A stretch of DNA of 64,000 nt from Haliclona indistincta. Its lineage: Eukaryota; Porifera; Demospongiae; Haplosclerida; Chalinidae. The notes beneath the pieces were generated by a model. It was not told the origin of the DNA. It did not search any database and saw nothing but the letters and a program-made list of their open reading frames with translations. The stretch covers positions 12,417,086 through 12,481,085 of the forward strand of contig OZ024785.1 in the NCBI GenBank assembly GCA_964017065.1. The letters are read 5' to 3'. Position 1 is the first letter of the stretch. Every line of letters begins with the position of its first letter. The translations under genes and the position numbers were made by a program. Of the stretch, positions 31,628 to 42,412 are shown in pieces.

Positions 31628-33028
31628 GACACTTTGCGTAATGATTGATCGTGTTTAGTGATGTCTTTTACCTCAATGTTTCCATAACGACAGGTTATAG
31701 TTTTGTAGTTTAATTAGTTTTGTCACTTGTCTTTCTGCTCTGTATTCAAAACATTATCATGTTATATAGAAACTATTTTGTGTCATAGTCAAAGCAATGT
31801 GTCTCGCATGTTTCTCTGCAATGTCATTGTATTCAAGGGCGAGCTAGCTAATGCCGAAAAAAGGTTTGTAGTTTAATCTGGAACAAGGCATGGCAGACAG
31901 CGTGCCAGGCAAGGTGAACTAGCAACATGATGTAGGAAGAGGGTAGAGAGATACCAACCTCTCCCAGTGCCTCAAGCAACCTTAAAGCATTGTGTCTCAC
32001 ATAATCTTTTAGTTTTGTCTTCTCTGCAATGTCATTGTAGTAGCTTCCCATCTCTGTTTGCATGGTATTTGAACCCACAGCAACGTAATTTTTAAACTAG
32101 TTTTAGTATCGGTTACTAATATGTTTTACACTTAATTTATCAGCTTGCGATTTGTTTGCAGATAGCTATAATTTAATTTACGTTGAATACCGAAAACCAG
32201 ATTTTGACATCAACTAATTTGCATAAAGGAAATAGAAATTTTTTTCTCAGCAAACTGCCTAAATATGTTCAGTCTCATCAAACCTTCAAGCTTCCAAACA
32301 TTCGGAATTCTGATTCCGTGTTCACTCAGTACGTTGGAACTGAGCTGGAATTTACCGTGGTCACAAAGTTCTGACATAACTAAACTGTGCAGGAAGCAGC
32401 TCACCTATGGTTGGGCTACCGTGATGGTGCAGTTCAGTTGCTATCATAAATCTGTTACTGAGCCCACCCTTTAGCGAAGCTACCGACTGTGACACAACTC
32501 GCCATTCTGTTATAATATGCCGGAACCCCACAAAATGATTTTGGATTTCTTTCTAATTTTTATTTTACATAAGTAGGGCTCAAACCTCTTTTTTATATTG
32601 CTGTCGTCAGTGTTAACTTTAATTAGCTGAATTTTGAGAAGCTTTACGGTACCACAACAAATGGCATTTCATTTGCTGCCTGGGACGTGATTGCTGCCAT
32701 GCTTTTATGCCTACCTATAGCAAGTGTGCAAGTGGAGTTTTAAAAACTGTGATGGAGGCAGCACATGATTAGCCTCCAAGGAGCTTCTGTGTCCTCATGG
32801 TGGAGCACTTCACCTACAATTCAATGAACTTTAGCATTCATGTAGTAGTACTGGATGGTCTAAGGCCACATACATGTGAGCTACAACACTGAGTTTATTC
32901 AAAACATAGACATTAATTGTGTGATTGTTTTATACTCTAAAAATCTAGGCAAACGAAATCGAATGTAATACTCATGCAATGCTCAGACGTCACTGATTTT
33001 ATAGTGTAAACAGCATAAATTACCATTC
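31628..33028. other. Spacer between transporters 5 and 6, no gene seen
   Basis: Collinear with 11391-13661 minus the 1055-bp TTAA element. A block at about 31805-31995 repeats part of the flank (GTGTCTCRCAT ... TGCAATGTCATTGTA occurs twice), an internal partial duplication absent from unit A. Confidence 0.4.
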
Positions 33029-33034
33029 TTTATT
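33029..33034 (-). terminator. Polyadenylation signal of transporter 6
   Basis: Minus-strand AATAAA in the same conserved context as at 13662. Confidence 0.45.
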
Positions 33035-33117
33035 TAGCACTTTCACTTTTTTGTCAAGTAATATAGCTTCATGTAGATATAGTTAGTTAATAATTAAGCT
33101 GTTCATCTAAATCAAAT

Positions 33118-34857
33118 CTATTGTATTGATCTAGACAGTCCTGATAGGATTGCTCTGCGCTCTTGCATGTACTCCTCCTCCTGGTCTAACCACCTGTCAT
33201 GAGTGTCCTCAATCATCCCCTGCACATTGACTATCTCGTCTCGCTGTCGGTAGCGGTAACGTCTGGACACACATGAGAACAGCACCAGAGACACCAGGAT
33301 CAGAAACACCTTCACTCCCTCAAAAATTAGCCAAGAGGTCTTTTCAAAGAGGAAAGCATCTATCATTTGTACTAGTAGGTACCTGATACTAAAAGAGGCA
33401 TACCATAGACCAATGAGCAGTCCCTGGGTAGTGCGAGGAGCCTGGGCACAGATGAACTCAAACACTGTCATGGAGACAAGCAGAGAAGAGAGACCATTGA
33501 TGAGCTGAGGAAAGATGAACCACAGGTAGGTGTTGTCGACTGGGTTGTCTGTTGATTCACAAGAGTTATAGTGTCTTCCAAATTGGAGCTTTAAGCAAAC
33601 AATTCCAGAGTTGTAGCGAAAATAAGAGCGATTTTTTAGAAAGCTCTCAGCTGAGCTGTGTTCTGACCAGTACTTGCTGTCATGGTTGATCACTACTATT
33701 ATGTACAAGACAATTTGTACTAGTGAGAGGTACAGACCAATCCACATTTTAGTGAGCATTCGAACTTTCTTGATGTAGCGACTACATTTGTTGATGATCA
33801 GTCGATACAGTGGAATACCAACCACTACAACAAGATTGCTGATGTGGAGTGGATTGAGCACAATTAGTAGCAGTACTGGTAGTGAAGGACAGCTAGTCCT
33901 CATGAGCTGATCCGGAGCAGAGTAGCCATCTCCAGCTAAATGGTATCCAAACAGACACAGGAGAAGAGGCAGGATGCGTAGGAATGTCTTAGTGTCCTCC
34001 ACCTCCTCATTTGTAAATGGTCCTCCATATTTGTTCTTGCCCAGGTCTATACGGCGTGGAATATCCTCCTCCCAGTAGGTGAAGGCACTACGATGCTGAG
34101 GGACCTTGTGGTTCCAAGAATACTTGAGCACTTTGTAGATATTCTTGAATGGGTTGAGACCTGCTCTCAGAATGTATAAGTGACGCTTTGATTTATGAAG
34201 AAGCACTAAACTGCTTATAGCAGTTAGACCAAGTATTGCTGCTAGTGGCAATTGTATACCACTGTCTATTATTATGCGTTCTTCATATTGTGTGGGGAAT
34301 TTTGTTCCTCTTACTATGACTGTTAAGCCAATTTGAAGATACGTTGATATTAATTGCACTGCATTGTGAGTCCAGTAGTACCAGTGGATGAAGGCAATCA
34401 GTTTTGGTGTAGGAGCCTCTAGTAGTTGATCTAGTCCAAATTGAATGGCATTTGCTTCAAACAGTCCAACACCAGTGGTGATGAATGCTATTAATAATCC
34501 TTCGGGGATTAATTTTGAATAGATATTTATGTTCTTATCAATCGTTCTTTTTTCTATCAGACTAGCTATGATATTAACGAGAAGTATTAGTAGCACAATA
34601 GTGCATCCAACTATCAGGAATATGAGCGAACATTTGATAGTTCGATACCTGGTGAGACAGACATCAGCTATGTAGCCAAGGAGAGGGTAGCTGAGAAACA
34701 ATAAGCCCAGAAAGCCAATAATTGCGATTTTGGTGTTTGCGTGTTCATATTGCTCCAAATGAATATTCCTTGAAACATTCGATAGTTGAATAGTGATAGA
34801 GCAAATGATGACCACCACATGGCCTGGTAGGAAAATACGACGAGCTGGCTGAGTCAT
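33118..34857 (-). CDS. POT/SLC15-like transporter 6 (partner of transporter 3)
   Basis: 579 residues, start MTQPARRIFLPGH. About 54 substitutions and a 3-residue indel separate it from the gene at 13755. They concentrate in the span 5-6 loop (VRGTKFPTQYEERIIIDS here) and in the span 9-10 loop (QFGRHYNSCES here). The long cytosolic loop and C-terminal tail (VQGMIEDTHDRWLDQEEEY) are almost unchanged. Sequon N-R-S is kept in the last loop. Confidence 0.7.
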   Translation of the reverse strand: MTQPARRIFLPGHVVVIICSITIQLSNVSRNIHLEQYEHANTKIAIIGFLGLLFLSYPLLGYIADVCLTRYRTIKCSLIFLIVGCTIVLLILLVNIIASLIEKRTIDKNINIYSKLIPEGLLIAFITTGVGLFEANAIQFGLDQLLEAPTPKLIAFIHWYYWTHNAVQLISTYLQIGLTVIVRGTKFPTQYEERIIIDSGIQLPLAAILGLTAISSLVLLHKSKRHLYILRAGLNPFKNIYKVLKYSWNHKVPQHRSAFTYWEEDIPRRIDLGKNKYGGPFTNEEVEDTKTFLRILPLLLCLFGYHLAGDGYSAPDQLMRTSCPSLPVLLLIVLNPLHISNLVVVVGIPLYRLIINKCSRYIKKVRMLTKMWIGLYLSLVQIVLYIIVVINHDSKYWSEHSSAESFLKNRSYFRYNSGIVCLKLQFGRHYNSCESTDNPVDNTYLWFIFPQLINGLSSLLVSMTVFEFICAQAPRTTQGLLIGLWYASFSIRYLLVQMIDAFLFEKTSWLIFEGVKVFLILVSLVLFSCVSRRYRYRQRDEIVNVQGMIEDTHDRWLDQEEEYMQERRAILSGLSRSIQ

Positions 34858-35690
34858 GTCACTGACTGTATTTGTTATTTTGTTGTTTGTTATTTTATCT
34901 TGTTTCTTTCAGTTTCATACTAGCTAGTTCAATATTGAATACAGATTTAATTTGGTATCAACTAATAAAATTATTTGTTCGCACACAGTATGCTACATGT
35001 AGATGTGTGTCTGTACTTGTGTGTTCATTTCATGTTGAACTCCGATAGTGTTTTCTGCTTCATACTCGATTCACAATCCAGTTTTGTCTCATGGAATTCT
35101 CGTATTATAGCTCTGTCCAAGAGCTTTGATTGTTTACCTAGCTAGCATTCTGGACTACTCTGAAGACAAAACTGTCAACAGTAGGTCGCCTCTCTCCCTG
35201 TACAAGGGTGCAATGAATCGTGCAAACAAGCTAGAAACTCTACAGCTATTTTACTCGCTTGCATATTGCTGACACGCCCAGTATTATCGGACTATAATTA
35301 TGTGATTTCTTTTGCGTTAACATTATTCTTGTGTTAACACTATAGCTGCATCAATTTTTCACTCTATTTTGTTGTCAGAACATGCATCTTCCACCAAGCC
35401 TGAGACATGATGTGGTGTTGGTTTTCGTTTTGATACTGAGATAAGAGTAATGGTAGACATTGATCGTGTTGATAGTGAGTGTTGATATTACTGATCCAGT
35501 ATCGGCTACCGTAGACACTGAAATTTCAAGGTAACTTTTTTCGAGGATAATATCAACATTGAAAGTTAATTAAATCATCGAATTATAAGTGGAGCGAAAA
35601 ATTAAAACAGTAACGACACATGTTGTTTACTGAGTTAGCTACTCTTCTAGGCATGTCTATCTAGCTACGCCATAACTCTCCAGCGTTTAG
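34858..35690. other. 5' flank of transporter 6, no gene seen
   Basis: Collinear with 15486-16719 without the unit A MITE block. It contains about 60 bp near 34920-34985 not present in unit A. Confidence 0.4.
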
Positions 35691-35699
35691 TTTTCAACC

Positions 35700-36100
35700 C
35701 TGTGGTTCAAGCTGCCAGATCCAGGTCTCTTACATAAACAATCGGCAATCTTGCCTGTTGACCAAACATTAGAAAGAATGGTGTATAACCAATTGTGGGT
35801 AAACACTTGTATTGTAGGCAAGGCAAACTTTGGACAAGCAATTTTCCCATCTTGAATGATCCAATCTTTCAACCAAACAAAAACATATTTTCTAATGATT
35901 AAATCTTTCGGCTAAGCCGTCGTTTTGAGGGTGGTAGGGAGTGGTATGATTGTGTCTTTTTGATATGCAAAATTTTACAAATCTCTTATAACACGGTTGC
36001 TTCAAACTGCCTTCCCTGATCAGATTGTTCAGGAGTTGGAAATCTGCAAAACATGTTATCCACTAGCATCGTGTGAAACAGTCGCCAGCAACCAAATGTT
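35700..36100 (-). pseudogene. Ty3/gypsy integrase remnant (unit B)
   Basis: Same fragments as 16720-17130. It has lost the segment encoding the EAYPI region (about 40 bp missing near 36070) as well as carrying the shared frameshifts. Confidence 0.45.
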
Positions 36101-36289
36101 TCCTAAATTACTTTCGGGAAGAGGACCCATTATTTCCTCTTGCTGGTTGGTTTGAAGCGTTTCGTGATGGATAGTTTGTAGCTTGCCTTTGCCTCAGCAG
36201 ACAGTCCTTGGTACGCTGTTCTAGCTCTTTCTGTCAAACGAACATGCAGCCATAACAACTTTCCGTCGAGTTGACAGCAACAATATCTT

Positions 36290-36720
36290 CAAAATAGGGT
36301 ACCTAACTGTCCCAGATTACTGATGTCTGGGCTCACTGGTGGTGAATTATACGACCCGAAAAGTTTCATCATTATCTGTGCCTAGTCATGGTTAGGCCAT
36401 ACTCGTCGTCTCCCAAAGAGTTCGACTAAAAGACAACCTAACGACTAAATGTCAACTGAAACTCCACTGCGTTTCTTCACAAAAATTTCTGGTGCCTACA
36501 TCAATTTGGCGATTCCTAGATCACATAGCAATACTTTCCTCAAATCTACTGAGATCTGAATAAACAGCTGACAATAATATGCCATCAAATGATGCAAAAT
36601 ATCAACAATGAACTTACCAGTAGCTTGATGTCATTGTGTATTATAATAGGGTTGTGCTCGTGAAAGTATTTCACTGCCCTTCCAATGCACACGGCTATAC
36701 ATGCCTCTTGACATTATACA
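36290..36720 (-). pseudogene. Kinase domain remnant, first tandem copy in unit B
   Basis: Repeats the 17320-17830 sequence, but the activation segment between the DLG region and the post-APE region is missing (about 57 bp), leaving no GTMPYMAPE. The sequence then jumps after about 36720 into the second copy. Additional stops are present. Confidence 0.5.
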
Positions 36721-36891
36721 TACAATCACCATTCTTCTCTGTTTTGCCGAACAGCTTGCTGTGTTGATTAGCACCATTGACATACCCCATCACTATCACC
36801 ATCTCTTGGTCCTTGACAGTCCTTGGTACAGATTTTGCCTAAGCAGACAGTCCTTGGTACACTGTTCTAGCTCTTTCTGTCTAACGAACAC

Positions 36892-37510
36892 TCAGCCATA
36901 ACAACTTTCCGTTGAGTTGACAGCAACGATATCTTCAAAACAGGTTACCCAACTGTCCTGATGACTGATGTCTGAGCTCACTGGTGGTGAATTATACGAC
37001 CCAAGAAGTTTCATCGTTATCTGTGCCTGGTCATGGTTAGGCCATACTCGTCGTCTCCCAAAGAGTTTGACTAAAAGACAACCTAACGAATAAATGTCAA
37101 CTGAAACTACACTGCGTTTCTTCACAAAAATTTCTGGTGCCTCCATCAATTTCGCGATTTCTAGATCACATAGCAATACTTTCCTCAAATCTACTGAGAT
37201 CTGAATAAACAGCTGACAATAATATGCCATAAAATTATGCCAAAATATCAACAATTAACTTACCAGTAGCTTGAAGTCATTGTGTATTATAATTGGGTTG
37301 TGCTCGTGAAGGTATTTCACTGCCCTTCCAATGCACACGGCTATACACGCCTCTTGTGATTATTGTCATTATACATACAATCACCATTCAGTTATTACGT
37401 AGCTGACTTCTCTGTTTTGCCGAACAGCATGCTGTGTTGAGCACCATTGACATACTCCATCACTATCACCCTCTCCTGGTCAGTGGCAGCACAGCCATGC
37501 ATTTGGGGTG
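36892..37510 (-). pseudogene. Kinase domain remnant, second tandem copy in unit B
   Basis: The terminal exon reads VDLRKVLLCDLEIAKL, then EIFVKKRSVVSVDIYSLGCLLVKLFG. DFG has become DLE, so the metal-binding Gly is lost, and the same activation-segment deletion as in the first copy is present. The splice donor and HND block upstream (37265-37360) and the MEYVNG-type block (about 37440-37500) are still visible. Unit A retains the undeleted form. Confidence 0.5.
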
Positions 37511-37636
37511 TTTAATTTGCCTGCAAACAAACCTTTTTTTCATACCGTATTATTAATATAATAATTAGAATTTTGAATAGACCTCATGATAGCAACTTCC
37601 TTGGAATTGATTACTTGTTCATAATCAAGCAAAAAA

Positions 37637-37738
37637 TTGCAAGAAATTCTGGTGATGTTGTAGATAAAAGCACCAAACTTTGTACATTTATTCACTAGTA
37701 CATATCAAATAATTCCATGGTAAGTACCACTTCTGAAA
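37637..37738. repeat. Left arm of an inverted repeat flanking the Cys-rich ORF
   Basis: About 100 bp containing AAGCACCAAACTTTGTACAT and TATTCACTAGTACATATCAA. Its reverse complement lies at 38768-38880, 1.03 kb away, with roughly 85-90 percent match by eye. Confidence 0.6.
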
Positions 37739-37845
37739 GAATTCTTAACATAGGAGAATAATTCATAATAATTATTAAAAATTGCATCGTCAGCAAATTT
37801 TTTAATTAATCTGTAGTATAAGAAACAACTCAGTATTTGTTGCAA

Positions 37846-38604
37846 TTACATGTGGCTACACAGCTCTGTACAGTTCCACTGGGCTTTCCTACACGAACAT
37901 CTTGCACCACAACCCTTGCAGCCACATTTTACCAGTTCACTGCAGGCTGCAGAGGAGAGTGGCATTGTGCACCACACTGGCACCCTAGACAAATTCACCT
38001 TATTCAATGTCCAACCATACTCTTCTGGTGAGGGTGCTTCTTGTTGTGGCTGGTCGCTGGTAGTCCAAATTCCATCCTGATACAGGATACACGTTTCGAG
38101 TGCTGTAGCAGACCATCTTGTATTGGAGGTATGTTTTCCATTGTCCGGTTCTTTTGACAAAACAACTCTCTTCGTGCTTCGTCTACATACTCCAAACTGC
38201 TTGTCCTATTATAAATAACAACAGTAAAGCGTTCGAGGCATCGAAAACCTCAGATTTCACTGTTAATGTTGCATAAGGATGCGATGCCATGCTCACGAAG
38301 GCTGTGGTTGCCTCTGGATATGAATTCCAGGCATCCCATGCCGATTTCTTTCCTTTGCCAAAGAATGCTGAGGTTGTTTCACAACCAGTGAAGCAGTGGA
38401 ATAAAGGAATGACATGGACTTGGCTTTTCCCAGAACATTATAGATGGCATTGATGTGAATGTACGTAAAATTCTTCCCAATTCCAAATGCAATCCACATG
38501 TCTGCTGTTGGATATTTTGTTAACAGAGCATGAAACTTCCCAATGATGATGACAATAATGACATAGATGCATACACTATTTGCCTTGAAGTGCGTAACAT
38601 ACAA
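37846..38604 (-). pseudogene. Cys-rich transposon-associated ORF (unit B, frameshifted)
   Basis: Longer version of the 18294 ORF. Upstream it adds KFHALLTKYPTADMWIAFG, then after a frameshift near 38415 HCFTGCETTSAFFGKGKKSA, then the NEARREL-like, VPVWCTMPLSSAACSELVKC and terminal Cys-cluster parts. A 2-bp insertion near 38090 breaks the frame again. The order of motifs matches a common uncharacterised animal protein. The whole stretch lies between two inverted repeats, hinting that it is carried by, or captured in, a mobile element. Confidence 0.5.
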
Positions 38605-38767
38605 TCATGGTCTAATTGTAATACAATTATTTGTTACAATGAATCGTACCATCCACTGAAATAGTCCTGAGCTAATCATAATAAATGGTTGCAAAATTCT
38701 TCCAGTGACCTTACAATCTGGTAGCAAAGTGCTGACTCTGCAAATTTTTTTTTCGTTGTGGTTTCAG

Positions 38768-38880
38768 AGGTGGTACCTACCCTGAAATTACTTGATATGT
38801 ACTAGTGAATAAATGTACAAAGTTTGGTGCTTTTATCCGCAACGTCCCCAAAACCTGAAAATTTGGACATAAGCCACCTG
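38768..38880. repeat. Right arm of the inverted repeat flanking the Cys-rich ORF
   Basis: Contains TTGATATGTACTAGTGAATA and ATGTACAAAGTTTGGTGCTT, the complement of the arm at 37637. Unit A ends at the breakpoint before this arm. Confidence 0.6.
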
Positions 38881-39242
38881 ACTACACTGCCCACTATGTG
38901 CGACACTGAAACTACCCCTTCCTATTATGCTAGAAATGCTTAATTTGTCAAATTCAATTTCAATGAAAAGTCACCCATTCCAGAGAATGGCTCCGGCAAC
39001 ACCAACGTGCAATTTAGAGTCGTCATTCTACGAGCTCTTTGTACTGACTACGCCAATGTACAACAACAACTTTACATATCAAAATGAGTAACAGAACTGA
39101 CGCACACATTGACCAGAACGGCATTTATACACAATGATACACAGAGTTCTGGAATAACACGACCACAACCATAATGACTGTCTGACTGTTACACTACCAT
39201 ATATTACTCTACTAACAATTTGACATTGGTACAACTCTACAG
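38881..39242. other. 3' flank of transporter 7
   Basis: No gene seen. 38990-39242 matches 43810-44087 (3' flank of transporter 8), so transporters 7 and 8 share duplicated downstream sequence. Confidence 0.5.
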
Positions 39243-40982
39243 TTATGATGTAGTCAGTCCTGATAGGATTGCTCTGCGCTCTTGCATGTACTCCTCCTCC
39301 TGGTCTAACCACTTGTCATGAGTGTCCTCAATCATTCCCTGCACATTGACTATCTCGTCTCGCTGTCGGTAGTGGTAACGTCTGGACACACATGAGAACA
39401 GCACCAGAGACACCAGGATCAGAAACACCTTCACTCCCTCAAAAATTAGCCAAGAGGCCTTTTCAAAGAGAAAAGCATCTACTACACGCACTAGTAGGTA
39501 CCTGATGCTAAAGGTGGCATACCACAGACCAATGAGCAGTCCCTGGGTAGTGCGAGGAGCCTGGGCACAGATGAACTCAAACACTGTCATGGAGACAAGC
39601 AGAGAAGAGAGACCATTGAGGAGCTGAGGAATGATGAACCACAGGTAGGTGTTGTCGACTTGGTTGTTTGCTAATTCACAGCTCTTTGGTGAAAACGAAG
39701 TTTCAAGTCTGATGTTGAAGCACACTCTTCCGGGATTATAACGATAAAATTGATCATTGTGTAGAACACAAGCTACTGAGCTGTGTTCTGACCAGTACTT
39801 GCTGTCATGGTTGATCACTACTATTATGTACAAGACAACTTGTACTAGTGAGAGGTACAGACCAATCCACATTTTAGTGAGCATTTGAACTTTCTTGATG
39901 TAGCGACTACATTTGTTGATGATCAGTCGATACAGTGGAATACCAACCACTACAACAAGAGTGCTGATGTGGAGTGGATTGTGCACAATTAGTAGCAGTA
40001 CTGGTAGTGAAGGACAGCTAGTCCTCAGGAGCTGATCCGGAGCAGAGTGGCCATCTCCAGCTAGATGGTATCCAAACAGACACAGGAGAAGAGGCAGGAT
40101 GCGTAGGAATGTCTTAGTGTCCTCCACCTCCTCATTGGTAAATGGTCCTCCATATTTGTTCTTACCCAGGTCTATACGGCGTGGAATATCCTCCTCCCAG
40201 TAGGTGAAGGCACTACGATGCTGAGGGACCTTGTGGTTCCAAGAATACTTGAGCACTTTGTAGATATTCTTGAATGGGTTGAGACCTGCTCTCATAATGT
40301 ATAAGTGACGCTTTGATTTATGAAGAAGCACTATGCTACATGCAGAAACTATTCCAATTATAACTAAAGCTGTTAGAATTGATATATCTCTGACAAGTTG
40401 TGCATTGAATGGTGGAAGCAAATCAAATTGTTTGTCTGAAACTATCCAGCCAATGCTAAGATAGGTTGCTACCAATTGCACTGCATTGTGAGTCCAGTAG
40501 TACCAGTGGATGAAGGCAATCAGTTTTGGTGTAGGAGCCTCTAGTAGTTGATCCAGTCCAAATTGAATGGCATTAGCTTCAAATAATCCTGCTCCAATGG
40601 TGATCAAGATTCCAGCAATTGCTGTGCCCACAAATTCTATTTCTTCGTTGACTTCGTACCTTTGTACCAAGACTATCTTTCGGAGTACGATTCCAGCGTA
40701 TATGAGCGTAAAGAGCGACCCAATACTGCAGGCAGCTATCAGAAATATGAAGGAACATTTGAGAGTTCGATACCTGGTGAGACAGACGTCAGCTATGTAG
40801 CCAAGGAGAGGGTAGCTGAGAAACAATATGCCAAGATATGAAAATGTTGCGATTTTGTAGTAAGATCGTTGGTAGTGATCTATATTTATCGCTATTAGTC
40901 CGTTAAATAGTTGAATAGTGATAGAGCAAATAATGACTACCATATGGCCTGGTAGAAGACTACGACGAGCTGGCTGAATCAT
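39243..40982 (-). CDS. POT/SLC15-like transporter 7
   Basis: 579 residues from MIQPARRSLLPGH. A 22-codon upstream extension of the frame was rejected because the other copies start here. It is the most divergent full-length copy: span 1 reads IQLFNGLIAIN, the first loop IDHYQRSYYK, the third loop RKIVLVQRYEVNEEIEF, and the span 5-6 loop SDKQFDLLPPFNAQLVRD. The span 9-10 loop (VLHNDQFYRYNPGRVC) keeps paired Cys residues but has no N-x-S/T sequon. The long cytosolic loop and tail are as in the other copies. Confidence 0.7.
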   Translation of the reverse strand: MIQPARRSLLPGHMVVIICSITIQLFNGLIAINIDHYQRSYYKIATFSYLGILFLSYPLLGYIADVCLTRYRTLKCSFIFLIAACSIGSLFTLIYAGIVLRKIVLVQRYEVNEEIEFVGTAIAGILITIGAGLFEANAIQFGLDQLLEAPTPKLIAFIHWYYWTHNAVQLVATYLSIGWIVSDKQFDLLPPFNAQLVRDISILTALVIIGIVSACSIVLLHKSKRHLYIMRAGLNPFKNIYKVLKYSWNHKVPQHRSAFTYWEEDIPRRIDLGKNKYGGPFTNEEVEDTKTFLRILPLLLCLFGYHLAGDGHSAPDQLLRTSCPSLPVLLLIVHNPLHISTLVVVVGIPLYRLIINKCSRYIKKVQMLTKMWIGLYLSLVQVVLYIIVVINHDSKYWSEHSSVACVLHNDQFYRYNPGRVCFNIRLETSFSPKSCELANNQVDNTYLWFIIPQLLNGLSSLLVSMTVFEFICAQAPRTTQGLLIGLWYATFSIRYLLVRVVDAFLFEKASWLIFEGVKVFLILVSLVLFSCVSRRYHYRQRDEIVNVQGMIEDTHDKWLDQEEEYMQERRAILSGLTTS

Positions 40983-41373
40983 GGCACTGGTTTGTAAGAG
41001 ACTGTTTGTTTTCTTAACAGTTTTGCATATTAAATGAAAATGTTTCATGTTTACATTCCATTATCAAGTGTTGTTTTTAGTACGGCTTGCTGTTCAGAAA
41101 TGATAGCAATGTTGTATTTAACCCTCGACGTATGCGTGAGGGTTACGGTACTTGCTCTGTCATTCGTTTATTCATTTTGTCCATCGAGCTGCAGAGATCA
41201 GCGATCACTTATACGCGCTGGTAAGGTTATGAGCATGATAAGCACGACAATGGCTTGCAATATGACTCGTAGATTTTGCAAAAGTGCTTTCGTTCTGAAG
41301 TTATGGCTGGCTCACCTTGACGGCCATCTTAGAACTCTCTGACTACAAAAGCACCCATAGTTGACTATCTAGG
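40983..41373. other. 5' flank of transporter 7
   Basis: The stretch 41033-41115 is repeated at 41946-42030. A 102-codon plus-strand open frame begins within the flank (41034), has no recognisable domain and is not called. Confidence 0.45.
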
Positions 41374-41607
41374 TACTTGTAGAAGGCTCTTTCTACAAGT
41401 ACTTGTAGAAGGCTCTTTCTACAAGTACTTGTAGAAGGCTCTTTCTACAAGTACTTGTAGAAGGCTCTTTCTACAAGTACTTGTAGAAGGCTCTTTCTAC
41501 AAGTACTTGTAGAAGGCTCTTTCTACAAGTACTTGTAGAAGGCTCTTTCTACAAGTACTTGTAGAAGGCTCTTTCTACAAGTACTTGTAGAAGGCTCTTT
41601 CTACAAG
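41374..41607. repeat. Palindromic 26-bp satellite, 9 exact copies
   Basis: Nine units of exactly 26 bp (234 bp). Each unit is 2 bp (TA), CTTGTAGAA, a GGCTCT loop, then TTCTACAAG, so every unit is a 9-bp-arm hairpin. The join between units, ACAAGTACTTGT, is itself a perfect 12-bp palindrome. No sequence difference between the units was seen. Confidence 0.9.
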
Positions 41608-42187
41608 AAGGTACTTGTAGATTCCATCTAAACTGCAGGATAGCTCTGAGGGTGCGTAGACATCTCAAGAAAGAGCCTACACTATACAGCAATGGCTACC
41701 TACTCACTGTTCATGGTCATGCCCTTGTTACACACTTTGTGGTCAGCACTTTGCTGTCTTCTGGTTAGCACTACATAGCTAGCAGGTTGGCACTAGCTAT
41801 AGCTGCTCCAAACCAGGAGCAGCTATAGTGACACGCCTGCTCTGTTCATTCGTTAGGCCTCGGTGGGCGGAGCCACGAGGCATAATGAATGAAGCATTTT
41901 CCTCGTGGGCGGAGCCACGAGGCATTTTCATTTCAAAACATGTGAAATGAAAATGTTTTATGTTTACATTCCAATATCAAGTGTTGTTTTTGTGAAGGCT
42001 TGCTGTTCAGAAAGGATGGCAATGTTATGTCATGAATTTTATGATGTTACTGTATGCTAGTTTTTTGTGATTGTGTAACGTTATGAGAGCAAGGAACCGA
42101 TGCTGTGTACACTTGGCTAAGCATATATTGTACAATTTGTCAACAGGATGTGACAGATTGAAACAATATTTTGAGAAAAATCTTTTG
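41608..42187. other. No gene; short GC-rich palindromes and a duplicated flank
   Basis: Two near copies of CCTCGTGGGCGGAGCCACGAGG (22 bp, palindromic arms CCTCGTGG / CCACGAGG) lie at about 41856-41882 and 41902-41925. 41946-42030 repeats the transporter 7 upstream segment. Nothing else recognised. Confidence 0.45.
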
Positions 42188-42412
42188 CTAATACTCCGTT
42201 CACACTGCACGTTGGAACCGGGCCGAACCACACTTTATGATCAAAGTTCTGACACAATCGAACTGTACTGGAAGCGGCCCACCTATGGATGGTGTGCCGC
42301 GATGGTGCAGTTCAGTTCAGTTGTAGCTCAGTTCAGTTGCGTTCATACTGTCGGAGATATGCAACCGGGCCGGACCGGTTCAGTTCCGTTCTAGCTCGTA
42401 GTGTGAACGCGA
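42188..42412. mobile_element. MITE-like element with CGTTCACACT inverted ends
   Basis: Begins CCGTTCACACTGCACG and ends TCGTAGTGTGAACGCG. The interior has repeated GGTTCAGTTC-type motifs and no coding capacity. Diverged relatives occupy about 12945-13090 and 32315-32465. Confidence 0.5.

Noticed and set aside
40983..41048. 22-codon N-terminal extension of transporter 7
   Set aside because: Same reasoning: the upstream Met is private to this copy and lies in AT-rich leader.
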